This document shows positions 8,767-17,250 of a stretch of DNA of 64,000 bases, piece by piece. The position numbers and the translations under genes are program-made. The notes below the pieces were generated by a model, which saw only the letters and a program-made list of their open reading frames with translations, did not search any database and was not told where the DNA came from. Where the stretch lies: positions 1-64,000 of the forward strand of contig NZ_WBVO01000014.1 in the NCBI RefSeq assembly GCF_008933115.1, written 5' to 3'. The DNA comes from Phaeocystidibacter luteus (GTDB lineage: Bacteria; Bacteroidota; Bacteroidia; Flavobacteriales; Schleiferiaceae). The stretch's first letter is position 1; the number at the start of each line of letters is the position of its first letter.

Positions 8767-9181
8767 ATGAAAAAGAATATTAACCACAGTCCTTCTGGGA
8801 TTGTTTGCTAGTTTTTCGGCTTATTCTGCTCCTTACGCTTTGTACATAGATTTCGCATCATTTGGAGGGTGTAATGCTTATCTGGTTTTTATTCTTGACG
8901 ACAATGGCACCCCCCTAATTACAACTGACGACGTCATTTTAGGTGGTAACTGGATTGTGCATTGTCCACACCCAGGTCTTCCTGATCCTTGTAATTCTGT
9001 CGAAGATCCACAGGGAACGGACACATTTACGGCGGAACTTGATTACGTGACACAGGAACCTATTTACGATGAGGAGAATAATATCATCGGATACCAAGAT
9101 GTATACCATGTGAGGATAGAGAATCGAATCACTGAAACTACTGAGGAGGAGGGTGATATTGTTCTAGTTACTTGTGAGTGA
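8767..9181 (+). pseudogene. Paralogous secreted protein, +1 A frameshift in signal peptide
   Basis: An open frame from 8801 encodes about 126 residues (FASFSAYSAPYALY ...) but has no good start codon. Upstream, ATGAAAAAG at 8767 is in another frame and stops after 14 codons. Removing one A from its A5 run restores a perfect signal peptide: MKRILTTVLLGLFASFSAYSA. The mature part shares ILDDNGTP..TTDDVILGG with the preceding gene but ends at LVTCE without a T9SS sorting domain. It is either a fresh frameshift mutation, phase variation at a short homopolymer, or a sequencing error. The restored protein would be about 137 aa. Confidence 0.75.
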
Positions 9182-9205
9182 TTCACATGTCTAGTAAAAT
9201 TCAGC

Positions 9206-9234
9206 AAGGGGTGCAATGTGCACCCCTTTTTTGT
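9206..9234 (+). terminator. Rho-independent terminator
   Basis: AAGGGGTGCA pairs with TGCACCCCTT around a 3-nt loop and is followed by a T-run, 25 bp after the stop of the frameshifted gene. Confidence 0.88.
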
Positions 9235-9371
9235 TTCTAAATGAAGTTTGCTTCAAGCTGCTTACCAATCAGAAGTCTACTTACATTGTAATCCGCTCTC
9301 GATAGAAGAATTGAAGGAACTAAGGAAGAGTTAGTGATGTTAGTCTAGTAATTGTATTAACCCATTTCATT

Positions 9372-9893
9372 ATGAAGAAAATTCTACTAATTGTTACGTG
9401 GTTATTAATCTCTTTGGGTGGTTATGCACAGGTCGAATGGACTAAATCGATAAAGGCAAGAAGGTCGCTTCCAACCGAGAAGATTGACACGTTTTACTAT
9501 TGCATCACGCCAGTTTTAGATTCAACAATGGCTGAAACTGGGTATAATGCCTTATTGTCGATAGAAATCGACAGAGAATTGTTAGTTAGAATTGTGGATT
9601 CTACAGGAAGGGTTGTTTATGAGGGCTGGGATGTTAGCTCTGGACCTATGCGATGGGATAAATCAGTAACGGTATGGGTGGATTCGAATGGAGTGTTGAT
9701 AGATTCAACTGAGTTCACAGCCATTGTGACATCAAATATTCTAGTTTTTATTGAAAGACAAAATGAGTATTTGAGAGCTTTAGATCAGCCGGTGCTAGAG
9801 GTAACTGTGAAGTTCGATGCGAAGTTACCTGTAGACAATGGGCAAAAATGCTACATCCGTTTTCCTACACTAGCCTGGATTCGCTCGAAATAG
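9372..9893 (+). CDS. Hypothetical secreted protein
   Basis: The 173-aa product begins with a signal peptide (MKKILLIVTWLLISLGGYAQ, cleavage near residue 20). The mature domain has the strand-rich phrase LLVRIVDSTGRVVYEG followed by W-rich segments, suggesting a compact beta-sandwich or lipocalin-like fold, but I recognise no family. No sorting domain is visible at the C-terminus (ending TLAWIRSK). It stands alone, with a terminator upstream and about 230 bp of non-coding DNA downstream. Confidence 0.65.
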   Translation: MKKILLIVTWLLISLGGYAQVEWTKSIKARRSLPTEKIDTFYYCITPVLDSTMAETGYNALLSIEIDRELLVRIVDSTGRVVYEGWDVSSGPMRWDKSVTVWVDSNGVLIDSTEFTAIVTSNILVFIERQNEYLRALDQPVLEVTVKFDAKLPVDNGQKCYIRFPTLAWIRSK

Positions 9894-10127
9894 CAGTCTA
9901 TTGAGGGAAACGTGCTTACCAATCAGGTGACTCACATCTCCATGTCTTGTTTTCTCACTAAGGGGCCATTAACAAAAAGCTGTTTGTTGATTAGATTTAT
10001 ATCAAATTCAAGACATCACAGCTTTTCTCATTTCTTGAGCTCAGATAAAAATTATTTTCTCAAGGTGGTTGATTTTGGGACACCGAATTAATATTGGTAA
10101 CTTTTAATGTATTAACAATCTTTCAAG

Positions 10128-10379
10128 ATGAGTGATCTAGGAAAGCTACTTTATGGAGAAGAAGCCGAAGATAAGCTTGAGCTTTTTAAAAGAAAACAAG
10201 CTGAGATATTCAGTAAGTATCGCAGTTTTTTTGAACATGAAAGGATTGACCCTGCAAAATCCTATCTTCTTTCGTGGGACTCAAGTGGTGTTCATTATAA
10301 AATTACCGAACCATTAGTAGAACGAAAAATGGGAAAAGAATTAGAAGCTACTTTTACGGAGGTTTTTAAGTCTACATGA
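10128..10379 (+). CDS. Small hypothetical protein
   Basis: The 83-aa product is charged and probably helical in its first half (KLELFKRKQAEIFSKYRSFF), with no signal peptide or membrane segment. The ATG at 10128 follows AT-rich non-coding DNA. The gene sits just outside the tRNA-fragment repeat that bounds the next island. No family is recognised, and it could be an orphan of the accessory region. Confidence 0.5.
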   Translation: MSDLGKLLYGEEAEDKLELFKRKQAEIFSKYRSFFEHERIDPAKSYLLSWDSSGVHYKITEPLVERKMGKELEATFTEVFKST

Positions 10380-10452
10380 ATAAAAGTGAGTAACGTAGAT
10401 CGGTACAAAGAAGATTTGGCTTAGTTCATATTGACGGGTTGCATTATACCTA

Positions 10453-10499
10453 CACAAAACTCAAAAGCCATGTGTTAGCCATGGCTTTTGATTTTTGTG
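10453..10499. terminator. Long inverted repeat, bidirectional terminator-like
   Basis: CACAAAACTCAAAAGCCATG at 10453-10472 is nearly the reverse complement of CATGGCTTTTGATTTTTGTG at 10480-10499, giving a stem of about 20 bp with a short loop. The right arm belongs to the 58-bp direct repeat shared with the DNA flanking tRNA-Arg. Confidence 0.6.
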
Positions 10500-10540
10500 A
10501 TCCCGACAGGATTCGAACCTGTGACCGTCTGCTTAGAAGG
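10483..10540. repeat. attL-like copy of the tRNA-Arg 3' end
   Basis: This 58-bp segment matches 12558-12615 with a single mismatch (10492 versus 12567). Positions 10498-10540 correspond to the 3' 43 nt of the tRNA-Arg gene, including the T arm and part of the anticodon arm; after that the sequences diverge. A tRNA 3'-end duplication is the classic scar of integration by a tyrosine recombinase. Confidence 0.75.
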
Positions 10541-10627
10541 TAGAATCGATAGGGTATTAACACTCTTTAATTCAGGTTGTTACATGGTTCATGGAGAAAA
10601 AATTGACAACAAATTGTACAACATTCA

Positions 10628-11116
10628 CTAGGGTTGAACCAAATCCAATCTGGTAGCCAACTCTTCTTCATTTACGACTTCACTTGATGAGATAATCCAA
10701 TTCAAGTCTGTTTTGTTGCCTCTATTCTTTTGAAGCGAGGCGTAATTATACTGAAAAGTTGAATCAACCCTGTGCACTTTGATTGCGACTGGGGCGTCAT
10801 AATCAGCTGTAACCCCGCCTCGAGTTCCACCTTCACCATTCTGTTGGAAGATCACTATGAATACTGTGTTCGGGTACTCACTTCGCAGCTCATCAAATCG
10901 TGTATTGGGTATCTCGAGTTTTTGCCATGAGTCGATTACTACAACATCAAACTGGGCTGCAGCTTGCTTAACAGTATCGATGCTAGAAGGAGCTTCACCG
11001 GCTATGTATAATCTCGAACAGTTCTTATCCTTGATATTACGTTCGATAGAGCTCATTGTGTCTTTGCTCGCCACTCCGCCTTGTTCCAGGTCAATGAAGG
11101 AGCTTGCCCTGCCCAT
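10628..11116 (-). pseudogene. RecA/DnaB-like ATPase fragment lacking the Walker A region
   Basis: The 162-aa product looks like the C-terminal two thirds of a RecA-fold ATPase of the DnaB/RadA/RepA type. FIDLEQGG near residue 7 resembles the segment after the P-loop helix, VVVIDSWQ (about 59-66) is a Walker B-like strand, and VFIVIFQQNGEGGTRGG (about 85-101) resembles the following strand and mobile loop. No Walker A GKS/T sequence precedes it. Upstream in the same frame a stop codon occurs four codons before the ATG, so the N-terminus is missing. Such ATPases are common in replication modules of mobile elements, in line with its place in a tRNA-bounded segment. The family assignment is tentative. 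Confidence 0.5.
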
Positions 11117-11305
11117 GTCTGAAAGTTAAAATGGACCGATCAATCGATACCATACGCAATCACGGTTCAGAAAAATGAACCTTTCGGAGAAATTTCAACT
11201 AATGTGAATCGTTCGATACGCTGTAACAAGTGTGAACCAGAATCGGTTCTTCGGGGTGCTCTCTTTTTGATTGTTGTTTATGGTCTATCGATTTATTATT
11301 ACTTC

Positions 11306-11899
11306 ATGAAGTTATTGAAATGCTCAATTCCGCTTTTATTCTTGCTGAGTTTCTCTACGAAGTTATACTCTCAGAGTAAGATGAAGATTGACTTGGGTGC
11401 ACCAATCTCGATTCACGAGTCTCATCTCATTGAATTCGCTTACTCAATGAAGATGAGTTTTTCAAGCTATGTTTTCGACAAAGTTAGAATGGGAATTGGT
11501 GCTGGATTTATTAATTCACAGACGATTACAAACGGTATTGTAGTTGGGTACAATCGCACCCACATGACATCACTCTTTCAGGTGAGTTACGACTTGATTC
11601 AGAAAAATAGATTTACACTAGTTGCCGAGTACGGTATAGGTGCTAGTTATACTAATGCCCAGTTGAGTCGATTCTCAAGTGAAGTCGAAACAGGATTCCA
11701 TATGCTGAATACATTTTCTTTGAATCTTGAATATCAATTTTCAAACAAATGGGATGGTGTGTTATCAACTGGGTACATGTTGATGAGTGGTGAATTTGAA
11801 CCAGATTACAATGGAAGCCCTGCGTATTACAGAGTAGGCAATACACAAGTTGGAGAGTACGTGCAGGTTGTCCTAGGGCTCCAGTATACTCTTATGTAA
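11306..11899 (+). CDS. Predicted outer-membrane beta-barrel protein
   Basis: The ATG at 11306 (MKLLKCSIPLLFLLSFSTKLYSQ) gives a standard signal peptide with cleavage near residue 23; an in-frame start at 11204 would add 34 unlikely residues. The 197-aa product alternates short strands typical of small barrels (IGAGFINSQ, FTLVAEYGIGASYT, WDGVLSTGYMLMSG) and ends in VQVVLGLQYTLM, close to an outer-membrane C-terminal signature. It is the only apparently intact gene inside the tRNA-bounded segment. Function unknown. Confidence 0.72.
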   Translation: MKLLKCSIPLLFLLSFSTKLYSQSKMKIDLGAPISIHESHLIEFAYSMKMSFSSYVFDKVRMGIGAGFINSQTITNGIVVGYNRTHMTSLFQVSYDLIQKNRFTLVAEYGIGASYTNAQLSRFSSEVETGFHMLNTFSLNLEYQFSNKWDGVLSTGYMLMSGEFEPDYNGSPAYYRVGNTQVGEYVQVVLGLQYTLM

Positions 11900-12047
11900 C
11901 CCATTGGTAAGTCCGTGTGTGTGTTGTGATATCGTTCTCTTGCCCGCTGCATGCAAGAATCCAATGTGTGTGGATCGAGTACTCTTGCAAAACTCAAGCT
12001 AAGAAGCCAACAGACTTTCGTCTCCAGCGAAGTGTCAAAGGAGGATA

Positions 12048-12460
12048 GGATTCCGCTCGTGCCTCGCGGCATCCTTGGGTTGGTATTTTGCCCGCACAAA
12101 ACTCAAAAGCCGACTCTGTCTGCGATGGGGTTGTCGGTTCAGTTATGGTTTCGGTTTACTACAGGATTCCGCTCGTACCTCGCGGCATCCTTGGGTTGGT
12201 TTTTTAGCCCACACAAAACTGAAAAGCCGGCTCTGTCTGCGATGGGCTGTCGGTTCAGTTATGGTTTCGGTTGTATACAGGATTCCGCTCGTACCTCGCG
12301 GCATCCTTGGGTTGGTTTTTTGCCCACACGAAACTCAAAAGCCGGCTCTGTCTTCGATGGGGCTGTCGGTTCAGTTATGGTTTCGGTTGTATACAGGATT
12401 CCGCTCGTGCCTCGCGGCATCCTTGGGTTGGTCTTATACCCACACAAAACTCAAAAGCCA
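12048..12460. repeat. Tandem repeat, 116-bp unit, about 3.6 copies
   Basis: Units begin with GGATTCCGCTCGT at 12048, 12164, 12280 and 12396, an exact 116-bp period, with a few substitutions between copies; the last copy breaks off near 12460. Each unit contains CACAAAACTCAAAAGCC or a one-base variant, the same string as in the inverted repeat at 10453. Because 116 is not a multiple of three and all frames shift between units, coding function is unlikely. Confidence 0.9.
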
Positions 12461-12535
12461 GCATCGCTGCGCGCTGCAACTGACTTTTTTTAATTGTCAA
12501 TTTACACTCGAGCAAGCTCGGTGACATTACCAATC

Positions 12536-12564
12536 AAAAAAAGCCAGGGCTACGCCCGGCTTTT
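12536..12564 (-). terminator. Terminator after tRNA-Arg
   Basis: On the minus strand AAAGCCGGGC and GCCCTGGCTTT form a stem with one bulged T and a GTA loop, followed by a T-run. It lies 9 bp downstream of the tRNA-Arg 3' end. Confidence 0.75.
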
Positions 12565-12572
12565 GAGTTTTG

Positions 12573-12646
12573 TGATCCCGACAGGATTCGAACCTGTGAC
12601 CGTCTGCTTAGAAGGCAGATGCTCTATCCAGCTGAGCTACGGGACC
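12573..12646 (-). tRNA. tRNA-Arg(TCT)
   Basis: The minus strand gives a 74-nt cloverleaf with acceptor stem GGTCCCG/CGGGATC (one G.U pair), D-loop AGCTGGATAGA, anticodon TCT in CTTCTAA and T-loop GGTTCGAATCC, with discriminator A and no encoded CCA. Its 3' 43 nt are repeated at 10498-10540, so this gene is the likely attachment site of the neighbouring segment and was left intact. Confidence 0.95.
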
Positions 12647-12780
12647 GAAGTGAGCGGCGAAATTAAGAAGTTTTGTCCATTTAGAAGGGGTGTGACTTGA
12701 ATTTTCGTGTAAGGCGGTGTGGATATTTGATTTGTGGTGGAATTACTATCTTCAAAATCAAACTCAACCCTTCCATTTCA

Positions 12781-13788
12781 ATGAAACGTTTTCTTTCCCT
12801 TACTGCCCTTGTAGCGCTTGTTGTAGCCTGTTCTTCCAAAGAGCAGAACGCACCTGAGCCGACCGCCGAGCCTGTTGATGCTCTGCCTTCTTGGAATGAT
12901 ACCGAAACCAAATCAACCATACTTGAATATGTGCAAGCGGTTACCGATGAAGGTTCACCTAGTTTTATTCCAGTTGAAGACCGATTGGTGACCTTTGATA
13001 ACGATGGAACGCTTTGGGCAGAGAAGCCTGTTTACTTTCAGCTTTATTATGCGCTGGATAGAATTTCCTACATGGCAAAAGATCATCCCGAATGGGAGAA
13101 TGAAGAGCCATACGCTTCTGGAATAAACAAGGACTTACACGGAATTGCCGCACAAGGGTATGCGGGGTTATTCGAGCTTATTGGGGCAACGCAAGGGGGT
13201 ATGACCACCGATGAGTATCATTCGCAAGTAAAGGCATGGCTAGACACCGCTGTGCATCCCACCACAAATCGTCCCTACACCGAGATGGTTTATCAGCCCA
13301 TGATTGAGCTGATTCACTACCTACAAGACAATGATTTTAACGTCTATATCTTCTCTGCCGGAGGAATCGATTTTATGCGAGTTTGGGCCACGGAAGTCTA
13401 TGGAATTCCCAAGGAAAAGGTGATGGGTAGCTCCATGAAAACACAGTTTTCACTCGAAGGCGGTGCTCACCTGGAAAAGCTTGACCAGTTAGATGCCGTG
13501 CGCGATAAGGAGGCGAAGCCAGAGTTTATTTATCTGGTAACAGGCGGCAAGCCTGTGATTGCAGGAGGGAATAGCGATGGTGACCTTGCCATGCTCCAGT
13601 ATACAGCCACTAACACGCATCCATTCCTCAACTTATATGTGCATCATACAGACTCGGTACGAGAATGGGCCTACGACCGTGATGGTCATGTTGGTCGACT
13701 TGATGCAGGGTTGGATGAAGCCGTTGCGCGAGGCTGGACCCTTATTGATATGAAATACGACTGGAAGGTTATCTTCCCAAATGAATAA
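12781..13788 (+). CDS. HAD-superfamily phosphatase lipoprotein
   Basis: The ATG at 12781 starts a lipoprotein signal ending VVAC, with the lipid-anchored Cys at residue 17, so the enzyme is periplasmic. An upstream in-frame ATG at 12697 was rejected. The 335-aa mature enzyme has HAD motif I FDNDGTLW (nucleophile D73, acid/base D75), motif II with a conserved Ser in IFSAGGIDF, and motif IV GGNSDGDLAML with the metal-binding acidic pair. The insertion after motif I (YFQLYYALDRI) is shared with a bacterial family of haloacid-dehalogenase-like phosphatases; the substrate is unknown, probably a phosphoester. A cytochrome c lipoprotein gene follows after 12 bp and is probably co-transcribed. Confidence 0.85.
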   Translation: MKRFLSLTALVALVVACSSKEQNAPEPTAEPVDALPSWNDTETKSTILEYVQAVTDEGSPSFIPVEDRLVTFDNDGTLWAEKPVYFQLYYALDRISYMAKDHPEWENEEPYASGINKDLHGIAAQGYAGLFELIGATQGGMTTDEYHSQVKAWLDTAVHPTTNRPYTEMVYQPMIELIHYLQDNDFNVYIFSAGGIDFMRVWATEVYGIPKEKVMGSSMKTQFSLEGGAHLEKLDQLDAVRDKEAKPEFIYLVTGGKPVIAGGNSDGDLAMLQYTATNTHPFLNLYVHHTDSVREWAYDRDGHVGRLDAGLDEAVARGWTLIDMKYDWKVIFPNE

Positions 13789-13800
13789 ACGATATCCCTT

Positions 13801-14127
13801 ATGAAACGCACAATTTCTATTCTTGCTGTACTCACTTTAGTAGCCTGTGGCTCTGCAAAGCTTGCAGCTCCTACTCAGGCAGATGTGGATAAAGCTTCAG
13901 ATGCTTACCCTGGGTATACCTTGGCTCAAATGAACGAAGGTAAAGGACTTTATGAGCAGAAATGTGATAAATGCCACGGACTGAAGGATCCTACCGCCTT
14001 TAGTCCAGAGCAGATGCGTGAAATCACTCCTAAAATGGTGGAGATGGCTAACGAACGTCAGCAGTCGATTTCTGCAGATCAAGCTGAACTAATCGAAAAA
14101 TACTTGGTCACGGCTTCAATGAAATAG
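13801..14127 (+). CDS. Small c-type cytochrome lipoprotein
   Basis: The 108-aa product has a lipoprotein signal (LTLVACGS, Cys16) and one haem-binding motif CDKCH at residues 55-59; M79 or M82 could supply the distal Met ligand. The size matches a mono-haem class I cytochrome c. It should be attached to the periplasmic side of a membrane and carry electrons, or serve as the electron-transfer partner of an unidentified enzyme. Its maturation would need the ccm genes found at 45.2-50.4 kb. It lies 12 bp after the HAD phosphatase gene. Confidence 0.9.
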   Translation: MKRTISILAVLTLVACGSAKLAAPTQADVDKASDAYPGYTLAQMNEGKGLYEQKCDKCHGLKDPTAFSPEQMREITPKMVEMANERQQSISADQAELIEKYLVTASMK

Positions 14128-14129
14128 CA

Positions 14130-16400
14130 CTAAAGCACTTTTACAACGTAGTATTCTTTGGCGTTCTTAAGAATTACTATCCCTTCAAATCTTTTGGAGG
14201 TTGGAAGTCTTGCTTCTCCTTGACTAAATGTGACGTCAGTCTCGTGAATGAGCTGACCATTCCAGTTAAGCAGTTGGCAAGTGAATGTTTCGCTTGATTC
14301 GCTCAATCTAAGTACAAGTTGGTCTTGAGCATTGTGTGCGGCTAATTCAGAAACTTGAAACTCTGGTATTTCTATTCCAGTGCTGAAGGTCATCAATCGA
14401 AATCTCTGAACTGGCGCAGTTGAATCGATGACGAAAGCATAACTCCTTTGCGCAGTTAGGTCGACAACATTCATAGTGTGAAGATCTAGGAGATAGATGT
14501 TCAAAGGGAAGTATGTCAGTTGATCATCGTCTAGCGTAATGGTCGCATTGGCTCCTTCCTTGGTGCTGAAGCAGGACAAGTACGTTTCAATTGTGGAGAA
14601 ATTGATTGGCCATGCTTGATTATCGACTCTGATGCTGTCTGCAGTTGTTGAGTAAAAGAAAGGGATGTTACCCCCGCCTTGGAAAGCGTAAGTATCAAAT
14701 CGGTCTTTATTCGTGCTAGCGTCCTTTAGGAATGCAAAGGAGTGTGTCTTTGTAAATCCATCAACCGTAGCTGTGAGGCGGAAGCGCGGGATATCTGAAG
14801 TTTCCGTTTTGCCCAAGTATTCATTTCCTGAAGTGGCTCTAGAATCAATAGGCTTAATCAATGAGCCAGAACTATTGGAAGAACGTACGAAGAATGCTTG
14901 GATTGGGCTGATTCCAAATGCGCCACCTACGGCAGAACTGTAAGAAACGTAGGCGCCCGTGCCGCTGCCAGCCGTTGGATCCCAAATGTATACGGCGGCA
15001 TCCATATTGGACAGATTGGCTCCATCGTTGTCTAGTAGATCCCAATCTAAATATTCTGGAAAAGGATTTCTAACAAGGTTCCAACCGTCTTCCACACCGG
15101 TCGTCCAACCCGTAGCAGAATTACCCGGAGGATTTCCAGCGGGGTCGTGATAACTCAAGGCATCTGTCTCTTGAGCATTATTCATGTTGGTCGCGGTAAT
15201 TGGAATAGTCATTAATTGAGCAGAAGGGAAGTAGATCGCATATCCTACACTACCGAAGTTGGCGCCGGACGACGTGAGTACCCATCCGCTAGTTGTTGCG
15301 TCCCATGCGTAGATGTTTGCGGTAGCGCCGCTATAGCTAAGCGACATGCCATTATTGAATGAAATATTGCTAAGCGTAACAGTTCCAGGAGCAGAAAAGT
15401 GGTGCCATCCAGCCTCGTTTACTTGAATCTGATATTGAATTGTGCCCGAGCCCGAAAAAGAAGCGCTTGAAGGGATGGTTGCGTAACCAGAATTTGAGCC
15501 TTCGAGAACAATGGTCCCTGAAGTATTAGTGTGAATCGCGCCATAGGCTAAGAGACTCGAATTGGTTGCGTCGTCAACAGTTAGGGTGACTCCGTCTTGG
15601 ATAGTCAAGCTATCTCCGACAGTAAGTGCTCCATCCGTAGCCGTGTTGTAAGCGCCTGCAATAAAGGCGTCGGTGCTGGTGTTAGGTGTTCCATTATCCC
15701 AACTTGAACCGTTCCAAGTGGTGTTCACAAGGTCAATAGACGCGATGATTGGAACGGATAAAGAACTTGCGGTGGTTCCGTTCGTCCAGTTTGATCCGCT
15801 ATCAATGTAGTTCAATGCTTCATCTTTCGAAGCTGAAGTTCCTGACGGGCTGAGTGACGTCGTGGTAATATTGGCATTGTTAGATCGGTTCACAGCACAG
15901 TTCTCGGGAATCCCATAGGTTGAGCCGAGAACATTGAAGTTTCCGAGCGCAATGACCCATATATAGGTTCCAGTTGGATCACTGTTGAAAGTAGAGGCTG
16001 AATGAACCGTGAGAATTGTGCAGGTTCCTGTGTTGTTTCCTTGGAAGTCGAAACTGAAAGAAGTGCCGTTTGAAGCCACCGCATTCGAGAAATAATTTCC
16101 CCCTGTGGCTATGGATGGAGTGGTAGCTAAGTTTTCGATGAGGATATAGCTGTTGGCAGGCATTCCTCCGGCACCTATAGTAATGGTGGTATTGCCCGAA
16201 CCACCGTCAGCGCCTGGATCCCATGAAGAGCCGTTCCATATACGCTCTGTGATGTGCAGCACTGTTCCCTCGGGAATGTACGCGAGTGAAATGTACATCA
16301 TCTCGGTCGTTGAGATACCTACGACAGCGAGATCTCCAGGCTCTTGAGCGCGCGCGGTGAATCCTACGAAAACGAGGACGGCTAGAATTAACTTGTACAT
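14130..16400 (-). CDS. Large secreted T9SS-type protein
   Basis: The 756-aa product starts with a signal peptide (MYKLILAVLVFVGFTARAQ, cleavage at 19). Residues about 20-200 form a domain with phrases such as GDLAVVGISTTE and NTTITIGAGGMPANSYILIENL, resembling a surface domain seen in Bacteroidota exported proteins. A long Ser/Thr/Gly/Asn-rich beta region follows. The last 75 residues (ELAAHNAQDQLVLRLSESS ... FEGIVILKNAKEYYVVKVL) look like a divergent T9SS sorting domain. It converges with the cytochrome gene, with 2 bp between stops. A surface or adhesive role is inferred only from the architecture. Confidence 0.8.
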   Translation of the reverse strand: MYKLILAVLVFVGFTARAQEPGDLAVVGISTTEMMYISLAYIPEGTVLHITERIWNGSSWDPGADGGSGNTTITIGAGGMPANSYILIENLATTPSIATGGNYFSNAVASNGTSFSFDFQGNNTGTCTILTVHSASTFNSDPTGTYIWVIALGNFNVLGSTYGIPENCAVNRSNNANITTTSLSPSGTSASKDEALNYIDSGSNWTNGTTASSLSVPIIASIDLVNTTWNGSSWDNGTPNTSTDAFIAGAYNTATDGALTVGDSLTIQDGVTLTVDDATNSSLLAYGAIHTNTSGTIVLEGSNSGYATIPSSASFSGSGTIQYQIQVNEAGWHHFSAPGTVTLSNISFNNGMSLSYSGATANIYAWDATTSGWVLTSSGANFGSVGYAIYFPSAQLMTIPITATNMNNAQETDALSYHDPAGNPPGNSATGWTTGVEDGWNLVRNPFPEYLDWDLLDNDGANLSNMDAAVYIWDPTAGSGTGAYVSYSSAVGGAFGISPIQAFFVRSSNSSGSLIKPIDSRATSGNEYLGKTETSDIPRFRLTATVDGFTKTHSFAFLKDASTNKDRFDTYAFQGGGNIPFFYSTTADSIRVDNQAWPINFSTIETYLSCFSTKEGANATITLDDDQLTYFPLNIYLLDLHTMNVVDLTAQRSYAFVIDSTAPVQRFRLMTFSTGIEIPEFQVSELAAHNAQDQLVLRLSESSETFTCQLLNWNGQLIHETDVTFSQGEARLPTSKRFEGIVILKNAKEYYVVKVL

Positions 16401-16576
16401 GGTTTCTGTGGTCTATTGATAGTAATCCAATGTACCAAGAAATCATTTAATGGTAGAAATTGAAACCTTAGTTCGACTAATTATCGATTTCCCTCTATGA
16501 ATGTTGGGATTTCTTCGATGAGTTGAAAATCAACGAAATGCGAATAATCCTCGAAGGAATTCCAATAATCGATTAT

Positions 16577-16978
16577 TTAATCCAAACTCTTCAAGAATCT
16601 AGAAAGAGACTCTCCTGCAGGGATTTCAAGTTTCTTTCTGATTCTATGTCGAGCCACGTCTACCGAAGCTGCCTTAATGGACAGGTTGGTAGCGATGGAC
16701 TTGGAACTTTGTCCAAGTTTGAGCAAAGTACAGATGCGCAATTCGTGAGAGGTTAGAGATGGGAACGCACGCTGCAACTTTTGCAAAAAATTTTCCTCAG
16801 TTATTTCTGAGAATTGAGATTCGACGTAGAAGCTGGAGGTTGCACGCTTCTTACGCTGAATGAGTTGTTTCATTTCTTCCAGATAGTACGGGTCAGAGGT
16901 CCGCTGGAAGGCCGAAAGTCGATCTTCAATCCTTTCTATAAAGGCATGATGATCTTCTATGAAGTCCCGGATTTGCAT
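16577..16978 (-). CDS. LuxR-type helix-turn-helix protein
   Basis: The 133-aa protein has a charged helical N-terminal half (EDRLSAFQRTSDPYYLEEMKQLIQRKKR) and a C-terminal LuxR/GerE-type HTH at about residues 68-130 (LTSHELRICTLLKLGQSSKSIA ... VDVARHRIRKKLEI). No receiver or membrane domain is present. It resembles the C-terminal output end of larger Bacteroidota regulators in which a coiled helix precedes the HTH, so it may be a stand-alone regulator or a shortened version. It lies upstream of the 756-aa secreted protein gene on the same strand, 176 bp away, and may regulate it. Confidence 0.8.
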   Translation of the reverse strand: MQIRDFIEDHHAFIERIEDRLSAFQRTSDPYYLEEMKQLIQRKKRATSSFYVESQFSEITEENFLQKLQRAFPSLTSHELRICTLLKLGQSSKSIATNLSIKAASVDVARHRIRKKLEIPAGESLSRFLKSLD

Positions 16979-17158
16979 TTTATTGAGAAGTCTTTGTTGA
17001 TACTATCTATACGTGTAGTAAGAACGATGCGTTGGGGGGAAATTGGATTTTTTCTGAAAACAGTTTGAATTGCCGCTAATTATGGGCTTTGTTGCTGCCT
17101 AAGCATAACGTTTCCATAACCTGGGGATAAAAAAATGTAGGGTTTATCCTTCGTTTCT

Positions 17159-17189
17159 ATTGTAATCGTTGAGTATTCAACTATATTTG
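17159..17189 (+). promoter_or_regulatory. Bacteroidota-type promoter of the first giant adhesin gene
   Basis: A TTG at 17160-17162 and TATATTTG at 17182-17189 are separated by 19 bp, matching the Bacteroidota primary-sigma consensus (TTTG/TTG, 19-21 bp, TAnnTTTG). The ATG follows 61 bp downstream. Confidence 0.65.
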
Positions 17190-17250
17190 GAATGCACGAA
17201 TCGTTTTGAGAGGACGATTTTTGTTAAATTATTCACACAAATTCTTCGCC

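Larger units (their letters stand above)
10483..12615. mobile_element. Remnant integrated segment at tRNA-Arg
   Basis: The 2.1-kb segment lies between two direct copies of a 58-bp repeat, one inside the intact tRNA-Arg gene. It holds an N-terminally truncated ATPase gene, an outer-membrane protein gene and a 116-bp tandem repeat, but no integrase. The best reading is a deleted remnant of an integrative element or of a larger island. A simple local duplication of the tRNA end is the alternative. Confidence 0.5.

Noticed and set aside
11951-12524. Several overlapping ORFs in the 116-bp tandem repeat (repeated FRSYLAASLGW phrase)
   Set aside because: The unit length is not a multiple of three, so each frame reads a different repeat phase; no signal or domain is present.
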